A stretch of 64,000 nt of DNA from Siderastrea radians (taxonomy: Eukaryota; Cnidaria; Anthozoa; Scleractinia; Rhizangiidae): positions 22,940,733-23,004,732 of the forward strand of contig OZ024895.1 of assembly GCA_964017195.1 (NCBI GenBank). Reading direction: 5' to 3'. How positions within the stretch are numbered: position 1 is the first letter of the stretch; each line of letters opens with the position of its first letter. The position numbers and the translations under genes are program-made. The notes beneath the pieces were generated by a model. That model did no database searches. It was not told the DNA's origin and was given only the letters and a program-made list of their open reading frames with translations. Below are positions 22,969-32,081 of this stretch, piece after piece.

Positions 22969-23686
22969 TTGTGATGGGGAGAACCAAAAGAGCGAAAACC
23001 TCAAGTCAACCAGCTGGGCCTAAACTGAAGCGGCCAAGGCGGGCAAAAAAGCGAAGCGAAGTGAAACTGAGCGCTGTGGAGCGCTGTGATTGAATCAGTA
23101 CAACTGCAGCAGCTCTTTTAAACAGCGCTTCTTATATTGGTTGAATGGGTACTTATTGTAGTGTCAAGCTTAGCAAAGCTTATAATTGAACAATGCTCAA
23201 AGGGCTTATTTTTACTTGCGTTATCAAGCAATCGCATAGCGCGTGTTCGACACACAATTGTTTTTTCCGTTTCTTGCCGGCAAATAGGGAATTTTTAAAG
23301 GCAATTGTTGGTATCCAAAAGATTTCAATATTGTTTAGACATATTTGTATCTTTCCAAAAGAGTGTAATAAGTGACAACAAAAGAGCGGTTTCATCGGGA
23401 TCTGATAGGCCACTGTACAAATGAGTGAAACTATTAGCTGTGACAGCAAGCGAGGTTCCCTGCGAAGAGATCAAAAGGGATGTTACTAAAACGAGGAATG
23501 GGGAATGGGGAATGGGGAATGGGAAATAGTGGTCAGCGGTAATACCTAAAAAAGTAAGTTTGAGTCTGCGCAGTACGGCAAAGAGACGAGGACTGCACGT
23601 GGTAAGCGAAAGATGGAAGGTAAGAATGTTTATCTGTCAGTTTCTCCTGAGTTTTTGGAATCACTGAGTTTCTGTTCATGAAAATT

Positions 23687-26185
23687 AACCAAAAATGGAT
23701 GTTACTAAAACGGGGAATGGGGAATGGGGAATGGGGAATGGGGAATGGGGAATGGGGAATGGGGAATGGGGAATGGGGAATGGGGAATGGGGAATGGGGA
23801 ATGGGGAATGGGGAATGGGGAATGGGGAATGGGGAATGGGGAATGGGGAATGGGGAATGGGGAATGGGGAATGGGGAATGGGGAATGGGGAATGGGGAAT
23901 GGGGAATGGGGAATGGGGAATGGGGAATGGGGAATGGGGAATGGGGAATGGGGAATGAGAAATAGTGGTCAGCGGTAATACCTAACAAATTAAGTTGGAG
24001 TCTGCGCAGTACGGCAAAGAAACGAGGATTGCACGTGGAGAGCGAAAGATGGAAGGTACGAATATTTATCTGTCAGTTTTTCCCGAGTTTTTGGGATTAT
24101 TGAGTTTCTGTTTATTAAAATTAACCAAAAATATTGATTTGCAGGTAATGAGAGTAACGATGATGTTTAGGATCACGAGGTTATCGTTATCGACAGGTTG
24201 GAATAAAAAGATTTGTATCACTTCGAGTACAGTCGCTTCGAGTGTTACAGTGAAACCCATTAAACCATGAACGCCTAAATTATTTCTGGAATGTTTTATT
24301 GTTCTGCGACCAATCAGATTCGAGACGTAACCGCAACAAACCGCAAGAGTAATTAGCTGAAAGGTTTCGATCACGAAATGAGTCGGTGGCTTTTGCGTCC
24401 ACGATAAATTCTCAGTTTCACCGCCGATTAACAAACACTCTGAAATTGTTATTTTTTTTCTATTTCAGAGTTTATGCATAAACAAAGAATAACTATAAAC
24501 GATATTTTACTGAAAAGAGATAAATAATCGAACAGACACGGCTAGGAGCGCGTCTGGGAGCAGAATCGAGAGCAGAATAATTGTATTCAGTTTTTGATTT
24601 TTTTTAAAAAACGGCCTCTCCGGTGGTGTCAGTCATAATCATTTGTAGGTTTCAGCCTTTTCCCTGTTTGACGAAAACAGTTTATTGAATAACTTGGCAA
24701 AAGTTTTCCTTTACCCTACTGTGGTGAGGAGAACAGTGTATCAAGCTCATTCACGGCAAAACTCTTCCGTCCAAGATGTCACGCAAGCCGTTAGCCGAAC
24801 ATTTTACGTTATGGACATGAAACAACGAGCTGGATTTTTCTTCCACGATTCTCAATTTTTTTATACCCTTTGGAAATACTGCAGTTGTTATTCTTTTCTA
24901 TTTCAGATAGCTTCTGTATGAACGAAGGATAGACGGCACAAGTGAACAAATGTCCAGTTCTAGTAGAAGCGATTCGTGCGTTTAGTATATTTTTAAAAAG
25001 ATACGTTTCCTTCGGTGTTTGCATAAACGTCCCATTTATCACTTCTTTGGTTTTGCCTCAAAACGTGCTTGTTTTTGGCCCTCATTTTTTTTTTTTGATT
25101 CCGTCGGTCCAAAGTAACACAACTACCGAACTGAGACCTAAATAGCCATCAAAAGCGAGTGTAATTTTTCGAAATTATTGCAACGGTACGCAAGTTGCAC
25201 GCATGTTTGTATCTGCAACGGCAGGCGTGTTTGTGTTTGCCGTGAAAACTCGGGTCTAACAGAAACTACAGTAATTATTGCTCTACTGCAATAATCGGCG
25301 GTGAAACTGCGTGACATCTTGGACGGAAGAGTTTTGCCGTGAATGAGCTTGATACACTGTTCTCCTCACCATAGTAGGGTAAAGGGAAACTTTTGCAAAG
25401 TTTATTCAGTAAACTGTTTTGGTCAAACAGGGAAAAGGCTGAAACCTACAAATGATTATAACTGACAACACTGGAGAGGCCATTTTTTAAAAAATCAAAA
25501 ACTGAATACAATTATTCTGCTCTCGATTCTGCTCCCAGACGCGCTCCTAGCCGTGTCTGTTCGATTATTTATCTCTTTTCAGTAAAATATCGTTTATAGT
25601 TATTTTTTGCTTATGCATAAACTCTGAAATAGAAAAAAAAAAATAACAATTTCAGAGTGTTTGTTAATCGGCGGTGAAACTGAGAATTTATCGTGGACGC
25701 AAAAGCCACCGACTCATTTCGTGATCGAAACCTTTCAGCTAATTACTCTTGCGGTTTGTTGCGGTTACGTCTCGAATCTGATTGGTCGCAGAACAATAAA
25801 ACATTCCAGAAATAGTTTAGGCGTTCATTCACTGTAACACTCGAAGCGACCTTACTCAAAGTGATACGAATCTTTTTGTTCCAACCTGTCGATAACGATA
25901 ACCTCGTGATCTAAAATATCATCGTTACTCTCATTACCTGCAAATCAATATTTTTGGTTAATTTTAATAAACAGAAACTCAATAATCCCAAAAACTCGGG
26001 AAGAACTGACAGATAAATATTCTTACCTTCCATCTTTCGCTCTCCACGTGCAATCCTCGTTTCCTTGCCGTACTGCGCAGACTCCAACTTAATTTTTTAG
26101 GTATTACCGCTGACCACTATTTCTCATTCCCCATTCCCCATTCCCCATTCCCCATTCCCCGTTTTAGTAACATCCAACCAAAAAT
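23687..26185. mobile_element. Inner palindromic transposon of the same family, 2479 bp, 10-bp TSD
   Basis: It starts GGATGTTACTAAAACG at 23697 and ends with the complement at 26175, flanked by AACCAAAAAT (23687-23696 and 26176-26185). The left arm is 23697-24785, the right arm 25308-26175, and the non-repeated centre 24786-25307. Arms differ mainly by satellite length: about 35 GGGGAAT units left, about 5 right. It inserted into the left arm of an older member of its own family; the older copy's right arm still shows the uninterrupted target near 27040. No coding sequence is recognised. Confidence 0.92.
23713..23957. repeat. (GGGGAAT)n minisatellite, ~35 copies
   Basis: Almost perfect 7-bp tandem array beginning 16 bp inside the inner element's left end. 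Because 7 is not a multiple of 3, every frame stays open (NGEWGMG-type and PFPIPHS-type false proteins). Short arrays of the same unit mark the other ends: 23493-23525, 26127-26160 and 28978-28998. Confidence 0.97.
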
Positions 26186-26332
26186 ATTGATTTGCAGGTA
26201 ATGAGAGTGACAATAATGTTAAGGATCACGAGGGTATCGTTATCGACGGGTTGGTGTGAAAAGATTCGTATCACTTTGAATAACAGTCGCTTCGAGTGTA
26301 ACTTAAATGTTCTCTGTATTTTGATGTTTTAG

Positions 26333-26396
26333 CGACGAACCAGTGACAGAGGATGATTCTGTGTTTGCAACTGGCGAAAATGAATCTTTGTTTAAG
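26333..26396 (+). other. Exon-like segment in left arm of the outer element
   Basis: A 64-nt block with an AG acceptor (GATGTTTTAG) and a GT donor (AAG|gtacga). It encodes DEPVTEDDSVFATGENESLFK without a stop. The inverted partner at 26804-26867 keeps both splice signals and an open frame despite many substitutions. It may be a captured host exon or the remnant of the element's own gene. I do not recognise the protein. Confidence 0.45.
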
Positions 26397-26803
26397 GTAC
26401 GATAACGTAGAACACGGCTTGAAAATTTAAACCGAACGCTGCTTAACTGTTAGCACTTGCCATCGAATTTTGAATTGACTTGAATGGCGTTCATATTTGA
26501 GTTACAATCTAGATTCATTTATGGTTTACAGAAAGAACTGAGTGAAGTGACTGCAATATTAAGCTGTTCTTCAATTAAAAAGAAAATACCCCAGAGAAGA
26601 AGCATGGAGAATAGCTCAATATTCTAGTCAGTTCACTCAGTTCTTTCTGCAAACCACCGATAAATGAATCTAGATTGTAATGACTCTGTAACTCAAATAT
26701 GAACGCCATTAAATTAAAATCAATTCAAAATTCGATGGCAAGTGCTAAAAATAATTCAGCGCGGTCAGTTTAAATTTTCAAGGCGTATTCTGCGTTTTCA
26801 TAC

Positions 26804-26867
26804 CTTAAACAACGATTCATTCTTGCCATTTGCAAACATAGAATCATTTTCTGTCGCTGCTTCGTCG
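26804..26867 (-). other. Exon-like segment in right arm of the outer element (mirror copy)
   Basis: Inverted partner of 26333-26396. On the - strand it reads CTAAAACGTC-side acceptor TTTTAG, then DEAATENDSMFANGKNESLFK, then donor AAG|gtatga. Length (64 nt), phase and splice sites are preserved, while about ten codons differ from the partner. Confidence 0.45.
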
Positions 26868-27184
26868 CTAAAACGTCAAAATACACAGAACATTTACTCT
26901 TAGTTTTGATAATAACACTCGAAGCGACTGTACTCAAAGTGATACGAATCTTTTATTTACACCAACCTGTCGATAAACGATATAAACCTCGTGATCCATA
27001 ACATTGTCGTCACTCACATTACCTGCAGATCAACAGTTTTGGTTAATTTTGATAAACAGAAACTCAATAATTCCAAAAACTCGGGAAAAACTGACAGATA
27101 AATATTCTTACCTTCCATCTTTTGCTTACCACATCCAGTCCTCGTCTCTTTGCCGTACGGCGCAAACTCCAACTTATTTTTTAG

Positions 27185-28961
27185 ACATTACCGACACAGC
27201 GGCAAAATGAGTGCGCATGCTCGGCTTTTTGCGGGCTTCCGGTCATTTTTTTGTTTCCGGTTATGATCAGAAAGCTATTATAACGATCTATTACAACAGA
27301 GAAAGTTCCAGTTTTGTGTACTTTGTAACCAGAAAGCAAGAGTCAGCGAGGTGAGGTTGGTTTTGTTGAAAGCGTTTGAAACTTGTTGTACTCATACACT
27401 TTGCATAAAGGGGTTGGTGCTCGCAAAAGTGAAAATTAGTTCGGAGCCGCTAGGGTTTACTTAAGCTTGTTGTGTGGCTTGTGTTGGATGCAGCGCGTTG
27501 ATAAAAATGCATGAAGAGAGAGAAGACCGAGACTAAAAATCTATTATTGTGTCTCCAGAGATTATTCCTTTAATATATCAGAAGAGTTCACTCGGGCTGC
27601 TCAACTTCCAATGGACCGCACTGAAATCAAATTCCGAAAAACAACAACAGTTGCTCCGTCTTCTCGAGCGCTGCGAAAACAGCCAATTGTTATTCCATCA
27701 TGGAATTTTCGCTGTTTTGGAATGAACTGGCAAATTCAAGTTGAGGTTACGTTAGCACCGATACAAAGTAGATGGTGTTATGAGTGCTTGCTAAGAAAGA
27801 AAAATTGTCACGCACCAGTTATAAATTATAAACAGCTGGATCACAATTTTTTGAATCACCTTCGTTCGGCTTGTATGAAATAAACCTTCAGCGTGCTTCA
27901 GCTCTTAAAATCATATGTGATTATAGTTTCTTTCTTTTTGCAACGAATTTATTTCTAAAATCATTTAAATTTAGATTTATAGATTTGTAGAAAACTCGTC
28001 CAGTACTGCGGTCTGATGCCAGAACGCCGTGATCGAAAATTATATTTTGCACATTAATTTAATCTGAGAAATACTTTAACTTCTTCAATTATATGAACCC
28101 TTTCCGTTCGGTGATTCTAGAGTAGTTCTCGCTTTTATTTCTTTATAAAAAAAAAAACGTTTCTTGAAATAACAAACTTTCCTCTCTTTCCTCTGTCTGT
28201 AAAAAGTCGATTGATTGTAAGTTTGAGTTGTGACTAAGGACACCTTGTCTACTGCTTGTCTAGCATGGAAACTGAACTTAGGAAAAATTAAGACTTCCCA
28301 ATATTTGCCTAAAGGTTTCAAAATTTTACCCTGCAGCTATCATGCCAATCCAAATTAATTAAGCACTTTCGAAAGACGTATAAGTAAGAATCAATTCTAT
28401 ACTTCGTGATAAATAAAGCAAGCAAAAAGTCGTTTCCTCAGCGGTCCGCATGCTGTTTTCGCTTTGTAGCCTGAATGTCAGGCGAGTTTTTCTGCGGCTT
28501 TAATTTTGACTACCAGCTTTTGCAATCATCTTTTTCTTGCAAAAAGACTTATCCCGAGTTTTATCCCTCAAACAACAGCTAGGTAGTTTGCTTTAGAAAA
28601 GGCGAAAGCTAGTACTGCTACGACAAAAGTATAAGCTTACCTGACACAATTCACGTTTCACTTACGAGCCATTGACTTCGAGCGAAAAATTTACCATGGT
28701 GGCGAAGACAATTAGTTTGCTAAAAAAGATATGTGGAAGAAGAGTCTCTCTAGGAACTGTCTTCAAGGTGAAAACCTTATCTGTTTCGTGACGCCCTTAT
28801 CTCCGAGAAATGAAAACATACGACGGGAATTTTTAAATTGCCACCATTTTTCCCCGAATGGTTTCTCTTGAATCCAGTCTCTCCGCTTGCGCCCGCCCGC
28901 GAAAATGGCGGGAACGAGTTAGCGCACGCGCACTCATTTTGCCGCTGTGTCGACATTACCG
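27185..28961. mobile_element. 1.76-kb TIR transposon nested in the outer element
   Basis: Perfect 25-bp terminal inverted repeats begin CGACACAGCGGCAAAATGAG at 27192 and end with the complement at 28952. ACATTAC(CG) stands on both sides (27185-27193 and 28953-28961), giving a 7- to 9-bp duplication depending on where the TIR is cut. Deleting it rejoins 'gacattaccg' to 'ctgaccactatt', the text found intact in the sister arms. A 90-codon + frame at 27611-27883 (MDRTEIKFRKTTT, WCYECLLRKKNCH, HFLNHLRSACMK) is the only sizeable open frame. It has Cys pairs but no family I know. Confidence 0.85.
27611..27883 (+). CDS. Hypothetical 90-residue ORF inside the nested TIR element
   Basis: Starts with ATG and ends TAA. 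It contains C-x2-C (WCYECLLRKKNC) and a basic N-terminus. There is no signal peptide, membrane segment or catalytic motif. It is too short for a transposase. It could be a remnant exon or chance; given the AT-rich, repeat-derived setting I doubt it is expressed. Confidence 0.2.
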   Translation: MDRTEIKFRKTTTVAPSSRALRKQPIVIPSWNFRCFGMNWQIQVEVTLAPIQSRWCYECLLRKKNCHAPVINYKQLDHNFLNHLRSACMK

Positions 28962-29023
28962 CTGACCACTATTTCTCATTCGCCATTCCCCATTCCTCGT
29001 TTTAGTAACATCCAGATCAAAAG

Positions 29024-29331
29024 GTCGTCTCCCAGCGTTGGCTACGTATCACAGGCTACATGTACACTGTATTAATAAATCTAAAATAATAAAATTCTTC
29101 TTTTTGCATTAAAATCAAAACATTGAAGAAAATCAAAAGAGAACACAGGTAAAACGAGATGAATTTCAATTCGCCATCTCTTTATTGTCGGTTCTTTGTT
29201 TACGCTATGCGGGAGCTCGTAAACGGTAACAGTTATTAGGTTACTGGAATGATTGTGTGTTGTAAACTGTATTCATGTTAGGTCGCTTGTTCAGGGCTGC
29301 TCTACTATTCCAGAGAGATCAAACGGAGGTA
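29024..29331. other. Intergenic, nothing recognised
   Basis: Sequence just right of the composite element's target duplication; no motif or repeat identified. Confidence 0.35.
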
Positions 29332-29631
29332 CTACAATGTATTCCATCGAATTGCAGTAATAACAGATGCTGTACGTTTCAGCGTAGTTTGCGCTCGCAC
29401 AATATTATTTGGTATTAAACGGTAGTTTTCATCACAATCGTCTGGCGATTCACTCTCACTATTGCGGTTAAAATCAGTCCAAACATTCAATAACCCTCTT
29501 TCTTCCGTTCTAAGGATATTTTGCCTGCTCGCTCCGATACTTTCCTCGTGACTGGAAGGTTCTGATGGCCATTCCCGATGATATGAACCTTTGTCTGATG
29601 CAGCGAGGCTACAACGCGTTTCCTCTGTCAT
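29332..29631 (-). CDS. Possible 5' exon or small gene, unknown acidic protein
   Basis: An ATG-started 99-codon frame on the - strand (MTEETRCSLAASDKGSYHRE ... SESESPDDCDENYRLIPNN). It is hydrophilic, rich in Ser/Glu/Asp and low in complexity bias. It is not part of any repeat I could see. A donor-like GT follows 'ctgaaac' near 29376, which would make it a first coding exon. No downstream exon was identified before the composite transposon. It could also be chance. Confidence 0.25.
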   Translation of the reverse strand: MTEETRCSLAASDKGSYHREWPSEPSSHEESIGASRQNILRTEERGLLNVWTDFNRNSESESPDDCDENYRLIPNNIVRAQTTLKRTASVITAIRWNTL

Positions 29632-29809
29632 GCTTTTCTTGTCTTCTGAGTTTTCCTCTTTTTTCGCTTTTTGGAGTTAGCCCACGGACATTTCCGCGGC
29701 CTGTGGGTTTCCATAGCAAAGTAATAACTTAGAAAACCGGGCTCTAACGACAAAAATATATCATAAACAGACATAGAACGCTTCGGGAAACTCTCCCATA
29801 AACAATCTT

Positions 29810-30122
29810 TCCCCGGGGGGTGTACTTCCTAGTAATATGCTAATGGCGATGTGCCGCTGGATGGGGTCGCATTTTCACGACTGGATTGACTATAATGGGG
29901 TTGCATTTTCATTAGGAGCTAATAGAGTTACTATAATGGGGTCACACATCTGCGGGATTTCAGGGGTAAGTAAATTCCGACAAGTAGGGATATGGGGTAT
30001 ATTTGCCCAAAAGTGACTAACATGGGGTCTATAACTGGCTACAGAATAGACTATAATGGGGTAGGGGTTCGGAGAGGCCAGCGGCACATACCCAGCAAAA
30101 ATTGACCCAAGTACCCCCCCCG
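29810..30122. mobile_element. G/C-run-ended repeat with 'ataatggggt' motifs
   Basis: The ends are CCCCGGGGGGTGTACTTCC and its near-complement AAGTACCCCCCCCGGG, a short TIR. Inside, 'ctataatggggt' recurs at least five times. A differently worded element with the same kind of ends lies at 48111-48512. The internal repeats give spurious open frames on the - strand. Confidence 0.65.
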
Positions 30123-31525
30123 GGAATCTTTCCCCCGAAAATCGTTCTGGATGGCTGCACTCGCATCATTTAGCTGTCAATCAAAAATAAACTTGCACTT
30201 CCGGTGGAAAACGGTTATCCCATTGTCTCGGCGAATATTTATTCTTTTTTTCAAATTTCTTTTTCGGAATTAAAAGATTCCAAGGAAACGTTTATCGTAC
30301 ACGGTAACCTTAAGCGTGTCCTGTTACACTTTATGCGGCATCGACCAGTTTACAGTTGAGAAAAACAAGTCCGTGAGGAGAAAATGATTCGCCCACGTTT
30401 CTGGAAGCGAACCTGACAAGGAAATGGTTTTACATTTGATAACAATCACCTTGTAATTATTACCCGTGAAATTAAGCACGTGTGGGCATTTGGCAGTAAG
30501 GACTAAGGAGATTTCAGCTGCTCAAGTTTTTTTAAGGAATGTGAAAAACAAAGTAAATTTCTGACAATAACGCAGTAACCACTCATGACAGAAGTCCCAC
30601 ATCTGTCTGCCAATCTAACAAAAGAAGGCGAATTCTTCATAGTTGTGAGTTGCATTTATATACACAGTCAAGTTAATTTTCCTTTGTTTTGAGATTCAGA
30701 TTTCTTTACTCTGCAAGTGATGAAACATTGTTGACATTGTACTGTTGCGGAATGTGAAGCAGTATGAGTTTAATGTCCCTCTTTTGCACCTACCAACTTG
30801 TTTCTGAAGCACTGAGAAAGTTGGCTTCTGAGAAGCCAAACATGTCCCAAAATATTTTTTAAGAATATAACACAACGAATATTGCGTGTGCGCTACCGAG
30901 GATTAATACCTCAAGACGCCTGCGAATGTTGTTTATACGTTTACGTGAACCGAACCTCAAATTTGTAAAATCAATCTCGCCGCGATACTCATTTCAACAA
31001 AACAAACGCAAAACCACAGATCACAATACTGTTCAACATTTTTTACCTGTTTTTTTTTTTTTCATTGTAGTTAATTTTAAAGCCCTAAACATCGTGTTTA
31101 TAAAGGTTAGTTGATATAAATCGACACAATCATGAAAACCACAGTCCGACCCACAAACAGAGGATAGTAAGGCTGTGGTTTGCGTAGGCCTTCGCGCCAC
31201 CCCCTCACTTTCATCTCGTTATTACCACCTTTTTGTAGGAATAAGTAGATAATAGCCCCGCAAACTGATCTTAAATTTAAGAGTTTAAATCATTAACTCG
31301 TTTCTGACAAAAACCAGAGTATTTATTTACTGTCTATGAGTTCGCTTTTTACAAAAAAATATTTTGAATTGAAAGTACTCTTTTTCTTTCAGATCAGAGG
31401 AGCTGTTTTATATGTGATTATTGTTATCTCATCCAAGTCACTTGTGCCTTTGACAAATAAATCTTTTAACTAATTTCCTTGTCATGTTTTTGAAAAACTG
31501 AATTTCTTCATGAAAGCCTATAACC
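30123..31525. other. Intergenic; nothing recognised
   Basis: No coding exon or repeat is evident. The stretch immediately right of 31320 contains TTTATT motifs that could serve as poly(A) signals for the - strand bHLH gene. Confidence 0.35.
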
Positions 31526-31993
31526 TCAAATATCCGTTAAACAGCTGAAGTCACTAAAAGAGAAGTTTTCATTCTCTCTAAAATATCCACAGCCACAAAA
31601 ATCGTTCATTGTTTTCGCATCTTCGTCATCAAGCATTTCTGATAGAGCGCCAATGTAATGAGTAGCAAGTCTTAACGTTTCAATCTGTGTCAGCTTTCCT
31701 TCAGGTCCTTTCCCTGATAAATAATCTGGAATAACACTGCGAAGGACATCAAAAGCGCTGTTTAACCGGCCTTGTCTCTCACGCTCCCTTGCATTCCTCC
31801 GAAGCTGTCGATAGCGCTTCACCGATGCAGGAACAGTCACCTTCGGCCTTCTTCCGACGTGCTTTCGGCTTTCTTCGCTCTTCTTCGGAGCTTGCTCGCG
31901 GAATATCCAGGGAAAACATTGTTCTTCTGTGTAGAGAGAGTTGTTGAATGTTTTTTCTTGCTCAGGTGGACGAAATACAACCTGACTAACCAT
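31526..31993 (-). CDS. bHLH transcription factor, Atonal/neurogenin-like group A
   Basis: Intronless 155-residue protein. Residues 58-76 form the basic region ([12 protein letters not shown], including the Glu that reads the CA of the E-box). Helix 1 follows ([13 protein letters not shown]), then a loop slightly longer than usual ([10 protein letters not shown]) and helix 2 ([22 protein letters not shown]). This arrangement is typical of group A nuclear bHLH factors, which dimerise with E-proteins and bind CANNTG to specify neural, nematocyte or other cell fates. The N-terminus has a basic [15 protein letters not shown] patch (possible nuclear signal). The tail is acidic and Cys/Phe-rich. Atonal, neurogenin, NeuroD and Ash-like families are all close; I cannot pick the ortholog. 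ATG choice: first in-frame Met, about 50 bp below the predicted start of transcription. Confidence 0.9.
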   Translation of the reverse strand: MVSQVVFRPPEQEKTFNNSLYTEEQCFPWIFREQAPKKSEESRKHVGRRPKVTVPASVKRYRQLRRNARERERQGRLNSAFDVLRSVIPDYLSGKGPEGKLTQIETLRLATHYIGALSEMLDDEDAKTMNDFCGCGYFRENENFSFSDFSCLTDI

Positions 31994-32071
31994 TGTCTTT
32001 ATGGAAACTCTCTGTGGAAGAAGGAATTAAGATGTCATGAAAATGTAATAAGATAGCACCAAAATTGAACG

Positions 32072-32081
32072 CTTTTTATAT
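32072..32081 (-). promoter_or_regulatory. TATA box for the bHLH gene
   Basis: The - strand reads ACATATAAAAAGCG 80 bp upstream of the bHLH ATG. A TATA box here would start transcription about 30 bp downstream, leaving a ~50-nt 5' leader. Inference from motif and distance only. Confidence 0.55.

Larger units (their letters stand above)
23468..29023. mobile_element. Outer palindromic transposon (23478-29013) with 10-bp TSD, carrying two nested insertions
   Basis: The ends are GGATGTTACTAAAACG at 23478 and its complement at 29013, flanked by AGATCAAAAG at 23468-23477 and 29014-29023. Removing the insertions at 23697-26175 and about 27192-28952 leaves a ~1.3-kb element that is nearly all inverted repeat. 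The left arm is 23478-23696 plus 26186-26571. The right arm is 26604-27191 plus 28953-29013. The ~30-bp centre is at 26572-26603. Just inside each end is a GGGGAAT satellite (3-4 units left, 2-3 right). Each arm also has an exon-like segment. A 10-bp duplication with long arms resembles Mutator-like or foldback elements; no transposase is seen. Confidence 0.9.

Noticed and set aside
22863..23093. Basic Lys/Arg-rich 76-codon frame resembling a nuclear protein tail
   Set aside because: Its first third lies inside the MITE at 22598-22963 and there is no splice signal or homolog known to me.
23713..23957. Possible CRISPR-like array
   Set aside because: There are no spacers; the repeat is a contiguous 7-bp tandem in a eukaryotic transposon.
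23533..23988. Open frames of NGEWGMG or PFPIPHS repeats on both strands
   Set aside because: Artefact of the 7-bp GGGGAAT satellite; not proteins.
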